Shown piece by piece: positions 1 to 6,510 of a stretch of 7,890 nucleotides of DNA. The notes below the pieces were generated by a model. It searched no databases, was not told the DNA's origin, and saw only the letters and a list, made by a program, of their open reading frames with translations. Source of the DNA: Candidatus Kapaibacterium sp. (GTDB lineage: Bacteria; Bacteroidota; Ignavibacteria; Kapaibacteriales; UBA2268); NCBI GenBank assembly GCA_030835065.1, contig JAUQWR010000458.1:1-7890 (forward strand), given 5' to 3'. Every line of letters starts with the position of its first letter. The first letter of the stretch is position 1. A program made the position numbers and the translations under genes.

Positions 1-1
1 A

Positions 2-2200
2 CTGCCATGCGATTGTATTAGAAGGGAACTAATACTTGTCAATAGGTCATTTGTACATGATATGTCGATTGATAGTATATGGATAGATACAAGTGGTATT
101 GCCAATGCTTATCCACAGTATTTCACTTGGAAATCAACATATTACAAAGCAAATTCAAATAAAATGCCATATATAGTACCTCCAACAGGAAAAGATACTC
201 TCGAAATATTTTATTGTCCACGTGCAATTTTAGACAGAAATTATATAAACCATGCAGCTAGAATTAATATCAAAGCTAATGGATCAGGTTGGAATAATAC
301 TTATTCTACTTATATTTCAGGCAAGCAAAGTTTAATATTTGAATTCGACAGTTCATCCATACAATTTCCACCTACGCCTGTAGATACTTTTTCAATTTCA
401 AAAATAGTAAATCTTTGGATACCTGAATCAGATGTAAATCCAAGGCGAGATAATATAAAAATTGATAGTATTCAATTTATTCCAGACGAAAGAGTATTTT
501 ATGCTGATATAATAAGTCCTTCAACTAATTTGCCGATTGAAATAGACACTAGTTCAGCAATTTCGATGCGAATTCGTTTCAAACCTCGTTCTGTAAGACA
601 ATATGATGCTCGAATGAAAATATATTTCAGCAAACCTTGCCAATCATTCGATACAACTATTACTTTGAGTGGCTCTGGATTTGCACCTGCATTCGGATTG
701 AAATTCAATTTTGATACCAGAAATAGAAGAGATACGATAAGAACAATTAATTGCGATACTATAAGGATACCGGTCTATTCTTCTCGGCAATTACCTGCTC
801 GAATAGTTGATATCAATTATTACTTGAAATATGATACTTCAAAATATATGTACGCTGGAACTGATTCTGATTATTTGTCAAGTAATTGTCTGGGCTATTT
901 TCCTAATATAACGGTTTCAGATGCTAATTTCTTAGGCAAAGAAATAAGATTAAAGAATTTTTGTTCGGTTGATTCCTTAAAGCCAATTGCGACTCACAAA
1001 TTATTATCAAAACTACCTATTAGAGATACTTTTTCGATAGAAATTGATAGTATTAGGTTTGATAGTGAGGATGTAATATATTATCACCTTATTGCAGAAG
1101 GTGATGATCTTATCTCAATAATACTCAAACCAGAAATTACTATTACAAATAGAATAGATTACGATACAGTAAGAGTGATGGATTGCAAAATTGATTCTCT
1201 TATTGTTAAGAATATTGGTGATGTCGATATATCAAATTTAAGTAGCTCAATTCTGCCAAATTCAGTTAAGTTAATAAACTCAATCCCTAATTTAGATAGT
1301 AAAATTGCACCTAATGACAGTGTAATTATCTATTTCCAATATTGTCCGCGCAAAAACGAGCAAATAATTGATTCAATTCAAATTTATAGTAATCTACCTT
1401 GCAGTATTAGTTCTAATTATGCACCACTTAATGCAATTGGATACGCCCCACCCTATCCAATCTCCAACTTAATAATACAAAATTTAATTATAAAAGATTC
1501 TCTAAGCTCATATATAGGCGATACATTAAAATTTGAACTGGCAATTGATAAAGACTTATCTACCAATCTACAAAATACAACATATTGGATTGAAGATTTA
1601 GATTTTAGATATGAATTAATTTACGACAAAAAATCTCTTATGTATTTGAATTATCAAAATATTTTAGCCAAAAATTCAAATGAAATAAAAACAGACAGTT
1701 CTATAATCGTAAACTTTGAATCTATTGATTCGCTTAGATCTGGTCAAGCATTTGCAAGATTTGAGTTTTTGTCGGTCGTACCATTACAAAGCATAAGCAA
1801 TTTAACACATAAAATGAGCGATTTCAAATCTGATTCAATATTATTTTATGATTTACAATCTAAAGATACTATTGACTATTATATATGTTTAGGAAAATGT
1901 AATATAAAGACAGTATCTTATACAGGAATTGCCAATAACGATATTATATTATTCCCAAATCCAAGTGAAGGAAATATTCAGATTGAAATATTATTAGCCG
2001 AAAAATCACTAATTAATTTGGAAATTTATGATATAAATGGCAATAAACTTGATGAATTAATATTGCCTCAAAACATATTTGAACCTGGAAAATATGAAAT
2101 ATCAACAAATTTAAATTATTTGCAGTCTGGAGTATATAGCCTGATAATGAAAATCGATGATAATAAATACTTAAGCAAGCCTTTGATAATATTAAAATAG
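2..2200 (+). CDS. Secreted T9SS cargo protein with ASH-like and cohesin-like repeats, 5'-partial
   Basis: This is the C-terminal 732 residues of a secreted protein. The frame stays open from the ATG at 62 back to base 2 with no stop, and those upstream codons match the pattern of later repeats (a Cys-rich strand, then a 'VNRS' strand). The real start and signal peptide are therefore probably outside the window, and the ATG at 62 is internal. The body looks all-beta. Segments resembling ASH / choice-of-anchor D domains lie near 2-330, 335-695 (ending 'TLSGSGFAP') and 1133-1460 ('LIVKNIGDVDISNL', 'IYFQYCPR'). Between and after them, near 700-1130 and 1460-1920, are segments with a cohesin-like 'YD..  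L/YMY' strand. The last ~85 residues (about 1940-2200) form a type-A T9SS sorting domain, with 'FPNPSEG' and 'LEIYDINGNKL' and a basic end 'KPLIILK'. Such proteins cross the outer membrane by T9SS and are usually anchored or released after cleavage of this domain. No enzyme domain is visible, so a structural or adhesive role is only a guess. Confidence 0.85.
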   Translation: MPCDCIRRELILVNRSFVHDMSIDSIWIDTSGIANAYPQYFTWKSTYYKANSNKMPYIVPPTGKDTLEIFYCPRAILDRNYINHAARINIKANGSGWNNTYSTYISGKQSLIFEFDSSSIQFPPTPVDTFSISKIVNLWIPESDVNPRRDNIKIDSIQFIPDERVFYADIISPSTNLPIEIDTSSAISMRIRFKPRSVRQYDARMKIYFSKPCQSFDTTITLSGSGFAPAFGLKFNFDTRNRRDTIRTINCDTIRIPVYSSRQLPARIVDINYYLKYDTSKYMYAGTDSDYLSSNCLGYFPNITVSDANFLGKEIRLKNFCSVDSLKPIATHKLLSKLPIRDTFSIEIDSIRFDSEDVIYYHLIAEGDDLISIILKPEITITNRIDYDTVRVMDCKIDSLIVKNIGDVDISNLSSSILPNSVKLINSIPNLDSKIAPNDSVIIYFQYCPRKNEQIIDSIQIYSNLPCSISSNYAPLNAIGYAPPYPISNLIIQNLIIKDSLSSYIGDTLKFELAIDKDLSTNLQNTTYWIEDLDFRYELIYDKKSLMYLNYQNILAKNSNEIKTDSSIIVNFESIDSLRSGQAFARFEFLSVVPLQSISNLTHKMSDFKSDSILFYDLQSKDTIDYYICLGKCNIKTVSYTGIANNDIILFPNPSEGNIQIEILLAEKSLINLEIYDINGNKLDELILPQNIFEPGKYEISTNLNYLQSGVYSLIMKIDDNKYLSKPLIILK

Positions 2201-2202
2201 AA

Positions 2203-3180
2203 TCAGGTTCTTGCAAATTCTAATTTTTGAGCACTATCAGTGATTGCACCAATTTTTATTGCATAACTTGTTTTGTTTTCAATATCTTCATCTGTAATCA
2301 TATGGTAATCAATTAATCCATCGGTACGATGTCCGGTTTTGGAGTAATTCATTTCAGACAAGCAATAACTCCAACCTTCAATCCAAGACACTAACTCTCT
2401 TTTCTGTTGTTCATTTCCACGAAAATGAATTAAAAGATCGATATCACTTTCCGGACCCGAATCAGCATTTTTTACAGAGCCAAAAAGATACATACCGGCA
2501 ACTCCAAATCGCTGCATAGCTTTTTCGGCAGTACCCATTTTTTGTGCCATAATACCAGCAATTTGCGCTCTCCACTTCCAATGTTTTTGAGATTTTGGAT
2601 CGAGTATTGCTTCAAGTTGTTCCGGCGAATGAATATCTAACGAAGGAGATTCGAGGTATTTTGCAATTACTGACAAATCAGAGTTCATTAGCACTTGAAT
2701 AATCTTTCCTTCTTTTTCTAATAATGAATCAAACATCATATTAGCCTGAGTCCATTCTTTGAATGCTTCTCTTACTCTGCGATTAAACATGTAATTACTA
2801 ATCCTGTCTGCAATTGTACTTAATAGTTTATGCTCTTCATTCAAAAAGAAGAGTTTTGAGCAATTTGCAGGAGAATCATCATAATACACATATATCGTAC
2901 CTCTTTTGATGTTCTCAATAATAATATCATGAGACTGAAAAAAGAAAGAATCTCGATAGTCATCATTGACATATTCTATACCTTCAAATTCAATTTTACC
3001 AAAACAAATATCAGGGAATTGCCATCCGGGAGGAATGATCTTTAAGATTGATTGAAATATTCTATCAATTCTCTCATCAAAGTTCAATAAAATTTCTTCA
3101 ATTGAATAAATACACTTCAATTCCTTTGCTCTTTCGTTCAAATCATAAAGCAACTTGTCTTTATCTATTTCATGATTCAT
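2203..3180 (-). CDS. GAF-like sensor domain fused to a polymerase-beta-type nucleotidyltransferase
   Basis: The product is 325 residues. Residues ~10-138 resemble the GAF-like sensor region often found before histidine kinases: an opening 'LNERAKELKCIYSI' helix, 'PPGWQFPD', a 'GTIYVYY' strand and a closing 'FLNEEHKLLSTIADRI' helix. A helical linker (~140-225) leads to a nucleotidyltransferase core. That core has G234-S235, then D246 and D248 in 'SDIDLLIHF', and a third carboxylate D291 in 'GLIDYHMIT', so the metal-binding triad looks intact. The family transfers a nucleotide to a protein, RNA or small molecule; the substrate here is unknown. I chose the ATG at 3180. A TTG 10 codons upstream (3210) is in frame, but it overlaps a perfect -7 promoter element at 3208-3215, so it would probably not be transcribed. 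No HEPN partner gene is adjacent, so this is not an obvious MNT-HEPN toxin-antitoxin pair. No membrane segment was seen, so it is probably cytoplasmic. The domain assignment of the N-terminus comes from remembered family patterns. Confidence 0.8.
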   Translation of the reverse strand: MNHEIDKDKLLYDLNERAKELKCIYSIEEILLNFDERIDRIFQSILKIIPPGWQFPDICFGKIEFEGIEYVNDDYRDSFFFQSHDIIIENIKRGTIYVYYDDSPANCSKLFFLNEEHKLLSTIADRISNYMFNRRVREAFKEWTQANMMFDSLLEKEGKIIQVLMNSDLSVIAKYLESPSLDIHSPEQLEAILDPKSQKHWKWRAQIAGIMAQKMGTAEKAMQRFGVAGMYLFGSVKNADSGPESDIDLLIHFRGNEQQKRELVSWIEGWSYCLSEMNYSKTGHRTDGLIDYHMITDEDIENKTSYAIKIGAITDSAQKLEFART

Positions 3181-3207
3181 TTTTTTATACTCAAAAAATA
3201 ATAATCT

Positions 3208-3215
3208 CAAAACTA
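3208..3215 (-). promoter_or_regulatory. Bacteroidota-type -7 element for the nucleotidyltransferase gene
   Basis: Read on the minus strand this is TAGTTTTG, a perfect match to the Bacteroidota TAnnTTTG -7 box. A weak TGTTTTT stretch lies 18 bases upstream where the -33 box would be. Transcription would start near 3201 and give a leader of about 20 bases to the ATG at 3180. The match is short and the DNA is AT-rich, so this is a candidate only. Confidence 0.5.
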
Positions 3216-3300
3216 CTAATAATAATAAAATTGAAAAACATTATTTTTTTGTAATATTTATCTTTATGAATTTTAATGTTTTTTTAAACATTTTATATGA

Positions 3301-3316
3301 TAAATTTGTATTTTTG
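3301..3316 (+). promoter_or_regulatory. Tandem -7 elements upstream of alr
   Basis: TAAATTTG (3301-3308) and TATTTTTG (3309-3316) both match TAnnTTTG exactly and lie end to end. No clear TTTG -33 box is present, only T-rich DNA (TGTTTTTTT near 3277-3285). Starts near 3315 or 3323 would leave a very short leader before the ATG at 3337, or about 30 bases before the second in-frame ATG at 3352. This region faces the minus-strand promoter about 90 bp away, so the two genes share a 156-bp divergent control region. Confidence 0.5.
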
Positions 3317-3336
3317 CAATTGAAAAATTTTGCAGT

Positions 3337-4461
3337 ATGAAGAGAGAGAAGATGAGAGCAACTGTTGCTGAAATAGATGCAAATAATATACGCTATAATA
3401 TAAATCGGATAAGGGAAAAAGCTCCCGATTGTACTGTTATTGCTATGATCAAAGCAAATGCTTACGGACATGGTATGATTAATTGTGCAAAAGTGCTTCG
3501 ACAAGAAAATGTGGAATTTCTTGGAGTGGCGATGATTGATGAAGCCATTCTATTAAGAAACTCCGGAGACAAGGGTTCGATTATCATTCTTCCCTCTGCT
3601 CAAGAAGATGAAGCAGCAGATTTTATAAAATATAATATACATACTACTTTTTCTCGTTTTGAAGTTTTAAAAGCATTTGGGGAATATTCTAATTCTGTCC
3701 AAAAGAAAATTGATTCTCATTTGTTTATTGATACTGGTATGAACCGTGATGGATTCGAACCATCTGATATACCTGATATTTTGGATATTATTAATAATTA
3801 TCCTTACTTGAATCTAATTGGTATATGCACTCATTTTGCCAGCTCAGATAGTGAAGATTTGACATTTGCAGAATATCAAAACAATGTGTTCAAAAAATCA
3901 ATTCAAATTGCCAAGACAAATGGATTCGAACCTAAATATATACATGCAGCTAATAGTGCCGCTATAATAAACCTCCCTGATTGCCAGTATAATACTATCA
4001 GACCGGGAATTTCATTATATGGCTATCTTGGCGAAACATTTCTACTAGACAAAATCGATTTAAAACCAATTCTCACTCTCAAAACCAAAGTTCAATTAGT
4101 AAAACCACTCAGCAAAGGCGAAACCACTGGATATTCATTAAGATACATAGCAGACAAAGATACAAATTTGGCTGTGATTCCTATTGGCTATGGCGATGGA
4201 TATTTTAGAGGTCTATTCAATAGAGTTCAATGTTTGGTTAATGGCAAACGTTATCAATCTATTGGTACAATTTGTATGGATCAATTAATGATTGATATTG
4301 GCAGTGATGATGTAAAACCAGGCGACGAAGTAGTCTTGATTGGCAATCAAGGCAGCGAGCAAATCACTGTTTATGAATTATCTGACTTGATGAATACTAT
4401 TCCTTATGAAATAACAAGTTCTTTGACTGATAGAGTGCCTAAGAAACTTATTAATTTCTAA
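3337..4461 (+). CDS. alr: Alanine racemase
   Basis: This is the PLP-dependent enzyme that interconverts L- and D-alanine and supplies D-alanine for peptidoglycan precursors; it acts in the cytoplasm. The 374-residue length is normal. The N-terminal TIM-barrel carries the PLP lysine K39 in 'MIKANAYGHG', R137 in 'DTGMNRDGF', the 'HAANSAA' phosphate-binding loop (203-209) and 'RPGISLYGY' (222-230). The C-terminal beta domain carries the catalytic tyrosine Y285 in 'GYGDGYFR' and 'CMDQLMIDIG' (from 313), and the family ending 'YEITSSLTDRVPKK' is present. All key residues are there, so it should be active. The start is uncertain: ATG 3337 gives 'MKREKMRATVAEID', while ATG 3352 gives 'MRATVAEID', which fits the usual family N-terminus and leaves a longer leader. 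The gene appears to be transcribed alone, with scpA behind its own promoter 102 bp downstream. Confidence 0.96.
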   Translation: MKREKMRATVAEIDANNIRYNINRIREKAPDCTVIAMIKANAYGHGMINCAKVLRQENVEFLGVAMIDEAILLRNSGDKGSIIILPSAQEDEAADFIKYNIHTTFSRFEVLKAFGEYSNSVQKKIDSHLFIDTGMNRDGFEPSDIPDILDIINNYPYLNLIGICTHFASSDSEDLTFAEYQNNVFKKSIQIAKTNGFEPKYIHAANSAAIINLPDCQYNTIRPGISLYGYLGETFLLDKIDLKPILTLKTKVQLVKPLSKGETTGYSLRYIADKDTNLAVIPIGYGDGYFRGLFNRVQCLVNGKRYQSIGTICMDQLMIDIGSDDVKPGDEVVLIGNQGSEQITVYELSDLMNTIPYEITSSLTDRVPKKLINF

Positions 4462-4481
4462 AATATATTTAAATTTATTTC

Positions 4482-4519
4482 TGATAATTGTGGAAAACTT
4501 GTGGATTTCTCGATTATCA
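4482..4519. promoter_or_regulatory. Operator-like block: tandem DnaA-box-like sites inside an inverted repeat, upstream of scpA
   Basis: TGTGGAAAA (4489-4497) is the reverse complement of TTTTCCACA, which fits the relaxed DnaA box TTWTNCACA. A second related site, TGTGGATTT (4500-4508), follows exactly 11 bp later and has two mismatches to that consensus. The pair is bracketed by a perfect 7-bp inverted repeat, TGATAAT (4482-4488) and ATTATCA (4513-4519). The block ends 7 bp before the predicted -7 box and so covers the -33 region. Binding by DnaA or any other regulator is inferred from sequence only. Confidence 0.35.
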
Positions 4520-4526
4520 TTTTAAC

Positions 4527-4534
4527 TATTTTTG
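4527..4534 (+). promoter_or_regulatory. -7 promoter element for scpA-scpB
   Basis: TATTTTTG matches the TAnnTTTG consensus exactly. Transcription would start near 4541, about 23 bases before the scpA ATG. No TTTG -33 box is seen at the usual 19-21 bp distance; the operator-like block occupies that position. Confidence 0.5.
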
Positions 4535-4551
4535 TAAGCTTTTTTTAAATT

Positions 4552-4556
4552 AAAGG
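4552..4556 (+). promoter_or_regulatory. Shine-Dalgarno-like site for scpA
   Basis: AAAGG lies 7 bases before the ATG at 4564 and supports that start. It is the clearest ribosome-binding site in the window; the other genes have A/T-rich leaders without one, as is common in Bacteroidota. Confidence 0.45.
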
Positions 4557-4563
4557 TATTTGG

Positions 4564-5313
4564 ATGTATAAAATAAGGTTACCTAACTTCGAAGGTCCAT
4601 TTGATTTGTTGCTGTATTTTATTAAACGCGACGAATTAAATATTTATGATATTCCAATATCTAAGATCACTATGGAATTTTTGAAGTACATAAGAGTAAT
4701 TCAATATTTTGATTTGGAATTAGCCGGTGAATTTATTCTTATGGCTTCTACTTTGATGTATATAAAAACACAGATGCTCCTTCCACGAAAAGTATCTGAA
4801 GATGGTAATATCGTTGATGATCCAAGAACTCAATTAGTTCAGAGAATTCTAGAATACAAACAGTTTAAAGAAGCTTCAAGAGACCTAAGCTCTATGGCTG
4901 AAGAGCAAAGATATACTTATTATAAAGAAATTTTTGATGCTGAGTATGCCCAAGCAGAAGGTGGTTTGATTTTTAAGAATGCTACTCTTTTCGATTTGCT
5001 GAAAGCGTTTAAAACAGCTTTGGATAGAAATTCTGTGGAAACTCCAGAGCACGTCGTCGAAATGTTTAAAGTATCTGTGGATGATAAAATTGAACTAATA
5101 AATTCGAAATTAAACAAATATCCTTCGGTGAGCTTTCTGTCGTTAGTATCTGGACTTAACAGACAGCATATTGTTGTTACATTTCTTGCAATTTTGGAAA
5201 TGATAAAACTACAACAAATTTTTATTCATCAAGAAGATAATTTTGATGATATTATTATTGCAAACAAACCAATTTTAGAAGAAGATTCAGTGATAAATCA
5301 GGATAATGAATAA
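4564..5313 (+). CDS. scpA: Segregation and condensation protein A (kleisin)
   Basis: ScpA is the kleisin subunit of the bacterial SMC-ScpAB condensin. It bridges the two SMC heads and binds a ScpB dimer, and it acts on the nucleoid in chromosome compaction and origin segregation. The 249-residue product has the family N-terminus 'FEGPFDLLLYFIKRDELNIY' (9-28), which carries the SMC-neck-binding helices, then 'LELAGEFILMASTLMYIKTQ' and 'MLLPR' (51-75). A charged middle region (76-135) follows, where ScpB would bind. The end is a winged helix (about 185-235, 'SFLSLVSGLNRQHIVVTFLA') that would contact the SMC cap. Length and order are normal. It is directly followed by scpB in the same operon, and smc is not in the window. 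Confidence 0.95.
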   Translation: MYKIRLPNFEGPFDLLLYFIKRDELNIYDIPISKITMEFLKYIRVIQYFDLELAGEFILMASTLMYIKTQMLLPRKVSEDGNIVDDPRTQLVQRILEYKQFKEASRDLSSMAEEQRYTYYKEIFDAEYAQAEGGLIFKNATLFDLLKAFKTALDRNSVETPEHVVEMFKVSVDDKIELINSKLNKYPSVSFLSLVSGLNRQHIVVTFLAILEMIKLQQIFIHQEDNFDDIIIANKPILEEDSVINQDNE

Positions 5314-6162
5314 ATGGAAAAGAACAATACACCATATTTTTTGACATTGAGCCGCGATGAGCAAAAATCTTTGTTAGAAGCTTTAATTTTTGCTACCGAC
5401 GAGCCTTTATCCTATAAGTCATTATTTAAAATATTAATTACATCCGAGTCTTCAATTTTCGAAGCAGAAATAAAACCCATTGAAGGCGAAGAAGTAATCG
5501 ACGAAAATCAAATCACTCTTGATTCTCAAATTGCCGATACATATCACTTTACACAAGATTTTGTCGATTCATTGATAGATGAAATAAACGAATCACTTGC
5601 TGAAACCGGAAGAGTATTCACTATCGTCAAGTTTGCTGGTGGTTTTCAGTTTGCTACTCGTAAAGAATATGGCGAAATGATTCATAGTTTGATAAAATCA
5701 AAAACTAAAAGAAGGTTATCGCAAGCAGCGCTCGAAACACTCGCTATTATTGCATACAGACAACCCATAACAAAACCGGAAATTGAACAAATTCGAGGTG
5801 TAAGCTCTAGCGAGGTTGTTAATTCATTGATTGAGAAAAATTTTGTAAGAATAGCGGGTCGAAAAGATGTACTTGGCAAACCTCTTCTCTACGCCACTAC
5901 CCCAGATTTTTTGAGAACTTTCGGACTAAGAACAATCGAAGATTTACCAAAGTTAAGAGATTTGGAGGAGCTTGCAGATTCAGCAATGAATTCTAGTAGC
6001 GGCAATGATGAAATCACATTAACAATAACAGATGAAGACGCGCTTCCAAAATTGAATGGAGAAACAATATCACTTGAATCTATAATTGACAATAGTCTTC
6101 AAGATATAATAGAAGTAGAAACTCCAACTATCGACCAATCGTCAGAAAGCGAAATAGAATAA
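5314..6162 (+). CDS. scpB: Segregation and condensation protein B
   Basis: ScpB is the dimeric winged-helix partner of ScpA in the SMC condensin. The ATG follows the scpA TAA with no base between, so the two are probably translated from one message and may be coupled. The first winged helix starts at 'KSLLEALIFATDEPLS' (18-33) and resumes with 'INESLAETGRVFTIVKFAGG' (91-110). The second holds the signature 'LSQAALETLAIIAYRQP' (135-151), 'EIEQIRGVSSSEV', 'GRKDVLGKPLLYATT' (182-196) and 'FGLRTIEDLP'. Two parts are unusual in extent: an acidic stretch of about 35 residues inside the first winged helix (~44-78), and an acidic, Ser-rich tail of about 65 residues (216-282). With these the protein is 282 residues, long for the family as I know it. 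The stop is doubled (TAA TAA). Confidence 0.95.
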   Translation: MEKNNTPYFLTLSRDEQKSLLEALIFATDEPLSYKSLFKILITSESSIFEAEIKPIEGEEVIDENQITLDSQIADTYHFTQDFVDSLIDEINESLAETGRVFTIVKFAGGFQFATRKEYGEMIHSLIKSKTKRRLSQAALETLAIIAYRQPITKPEIEQIRGVSSSEVVNSLIEKNFVRIAGRKDVLGKPLLYATTPDFLRTFGLRTIEDLPKLRDLEELADSAMNSSSGNDEITLTITDEDALPKLNGETISLESIIDNSLQDIIEVETPTIDQSSESEIE

Positions 6163-6187
6163 TAAACATAGAGAATTTTATTAATGT

Positions 6188-6219
6188 AAGGCTTTATTAT
6201 TGGATATTAATGAAGCCTT
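6188..6219 (+). terminator. Terminator-like hairpin after scpB
   Basis: AAGGCTTTATTA (6188-6199) pairs with TAATGAAGCCTT (6208-6219) over 12 positions, with one U-G wobble and an 8-base loop. A T-rich run (6226-6236, TTATTTTTATT) begins several bases after the stem rather than directly at its foot, so termination may be weak. It starts 25 bases after the scpB stop and fits the end of the scpAB transcript. Confidence 0.5.
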
Positions 6220-6227
6220 GGTGTATT

Positions 6228-6289
6228 ATTTTTATTCATAATAAAATAAATGCTTATAAAAAAAATTACTTCTATATATGAATAAAAAT
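6228..6289. repeat. 13-bp perfect inverted repeat
   Basis: ATTTTTATTCATA (6228-6240) and TATGAATAAAAAT (6277-6289) are exact reverse complements separated by 36 bases. The left arm can instead fold locally, since TTTTATT (6230-6236) is complementary to AATAAAA (6240-6246) around a CAT loop. Both structures are nearly all A-T and weak. In DNA this AT-rich such a repeat may be chance. Confidence 0.4.
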
Positions 6290-6434
6290 GACTGTCAATT
6301 TAAAAGATTTGAATGAGATCTTATTAGAATTAAATATTTATTTGGTTAAAATCAGTAATTAATGTATATTTATTTCATAGTGGTATTGATATTAGAATTG
6401 TTTATTTATATCGTATTTATTGATTTGTGATTGT

Positions 6435-6467
6435 TTTGATTAGATCTAAACAAGTCCACTATCTGTG
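6435..6467 (+). promoter_or_regulatory. Candidate Bacteroidota promoter for the TonB receptor gene
   Basis: TTTG (6435-6438) as the -33 box and TATCTGTG (6460-6467) as the -7 box, which matches TAnnTTTG in all but one base, are separated by 21 bp, within the usual range. Transcription would begin near 6474, giving a leader of about 37 bases before the ATG at 6511. It is the only promoter here with both boxes. Confidence 0.45.
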
Positions 6468-6510
6468 CTATTTATAAAATCACATTATTATTAATAATTT
6501 TTAGTCAATT

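Larger units (their letters stand above)
6163..6510. other. 348-bp AT-rich intergenic region between scpB and the TonB receptor gene
   Basis: No convincing gene was found here. It holds a terminator-like hairpin at 6188-6219, a 13-bp inverted repeat (6228-6240 / 6277-6289), a candidate promoter (6435-6467) and a 12-bp palindrome, ATTATTAATAAT (6487-6498), in the predicted leader of the next gene. A 9-bp direct repeat, ATTAGAATT, occurs at 6323 and 6391. The only plus-strand reading frame looked at closely is a 24-codon frame at 6288-6362 without family resemblance. Confidence 0.6.

Noticed and set aside
109..117. Perfect DnaA box TTATCCACA
   Set aside because: It is a single site inside a coding region, where it encodes ordinary residues, with no cluster around it. 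One such match in 7.9 kb of AT-rich DNA is not surprising, so it is not evidence of an origin.
499..708. Minus-strand open frame inside the T9SS protein gene, and similar antisense frames elsewhere
   Set aside because: These frames lie opposite well-supported genes and show no domain pattern or promoter of their own; they are by-products of codon use on the other strand.
2203..3180. MNT-HEPN type toxin-antitoxin module
   Set aside because: The nucleotidyltransferase domain is present, but the protein is much larger than an MNT antitoxin, carries a sensor-like domain, and has no small HEPN gene beside it.
3181..3210. TTG start for the nucleotidyltransferase gene at 3210
   Set aside because: It would add 10 residues (MRLLFFEYKK) but overlaps the perfect -7 promoter element at 3208-3215. 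The ATG at 3180 starts directly before the conserved N-terminal helix.
4462..4480. AT-rich palindrome-like stretch after alr as a terminator
   Set aside because: It has no G-C pairs and no following T-run in the right place, so it cannot be supported as an intrinsic terminator.
6288..6362. Possible 24-residue small protein (starts MTVNLKDLNEILLEL)
   Set aside because: It is too short to judge, has no ribosome-binding site, overlaps the right arm of the inverted repeat and shows no family resemblance.
6323..6399. 9-bp direct repeat ATTAGAATT at 6323 and 6391
   Set aside because: Short and AT-rich, with only two copies 68 bp apart and dissimilar flanks; chance is enough to explain it, and there is no CRISPR-like regularity.
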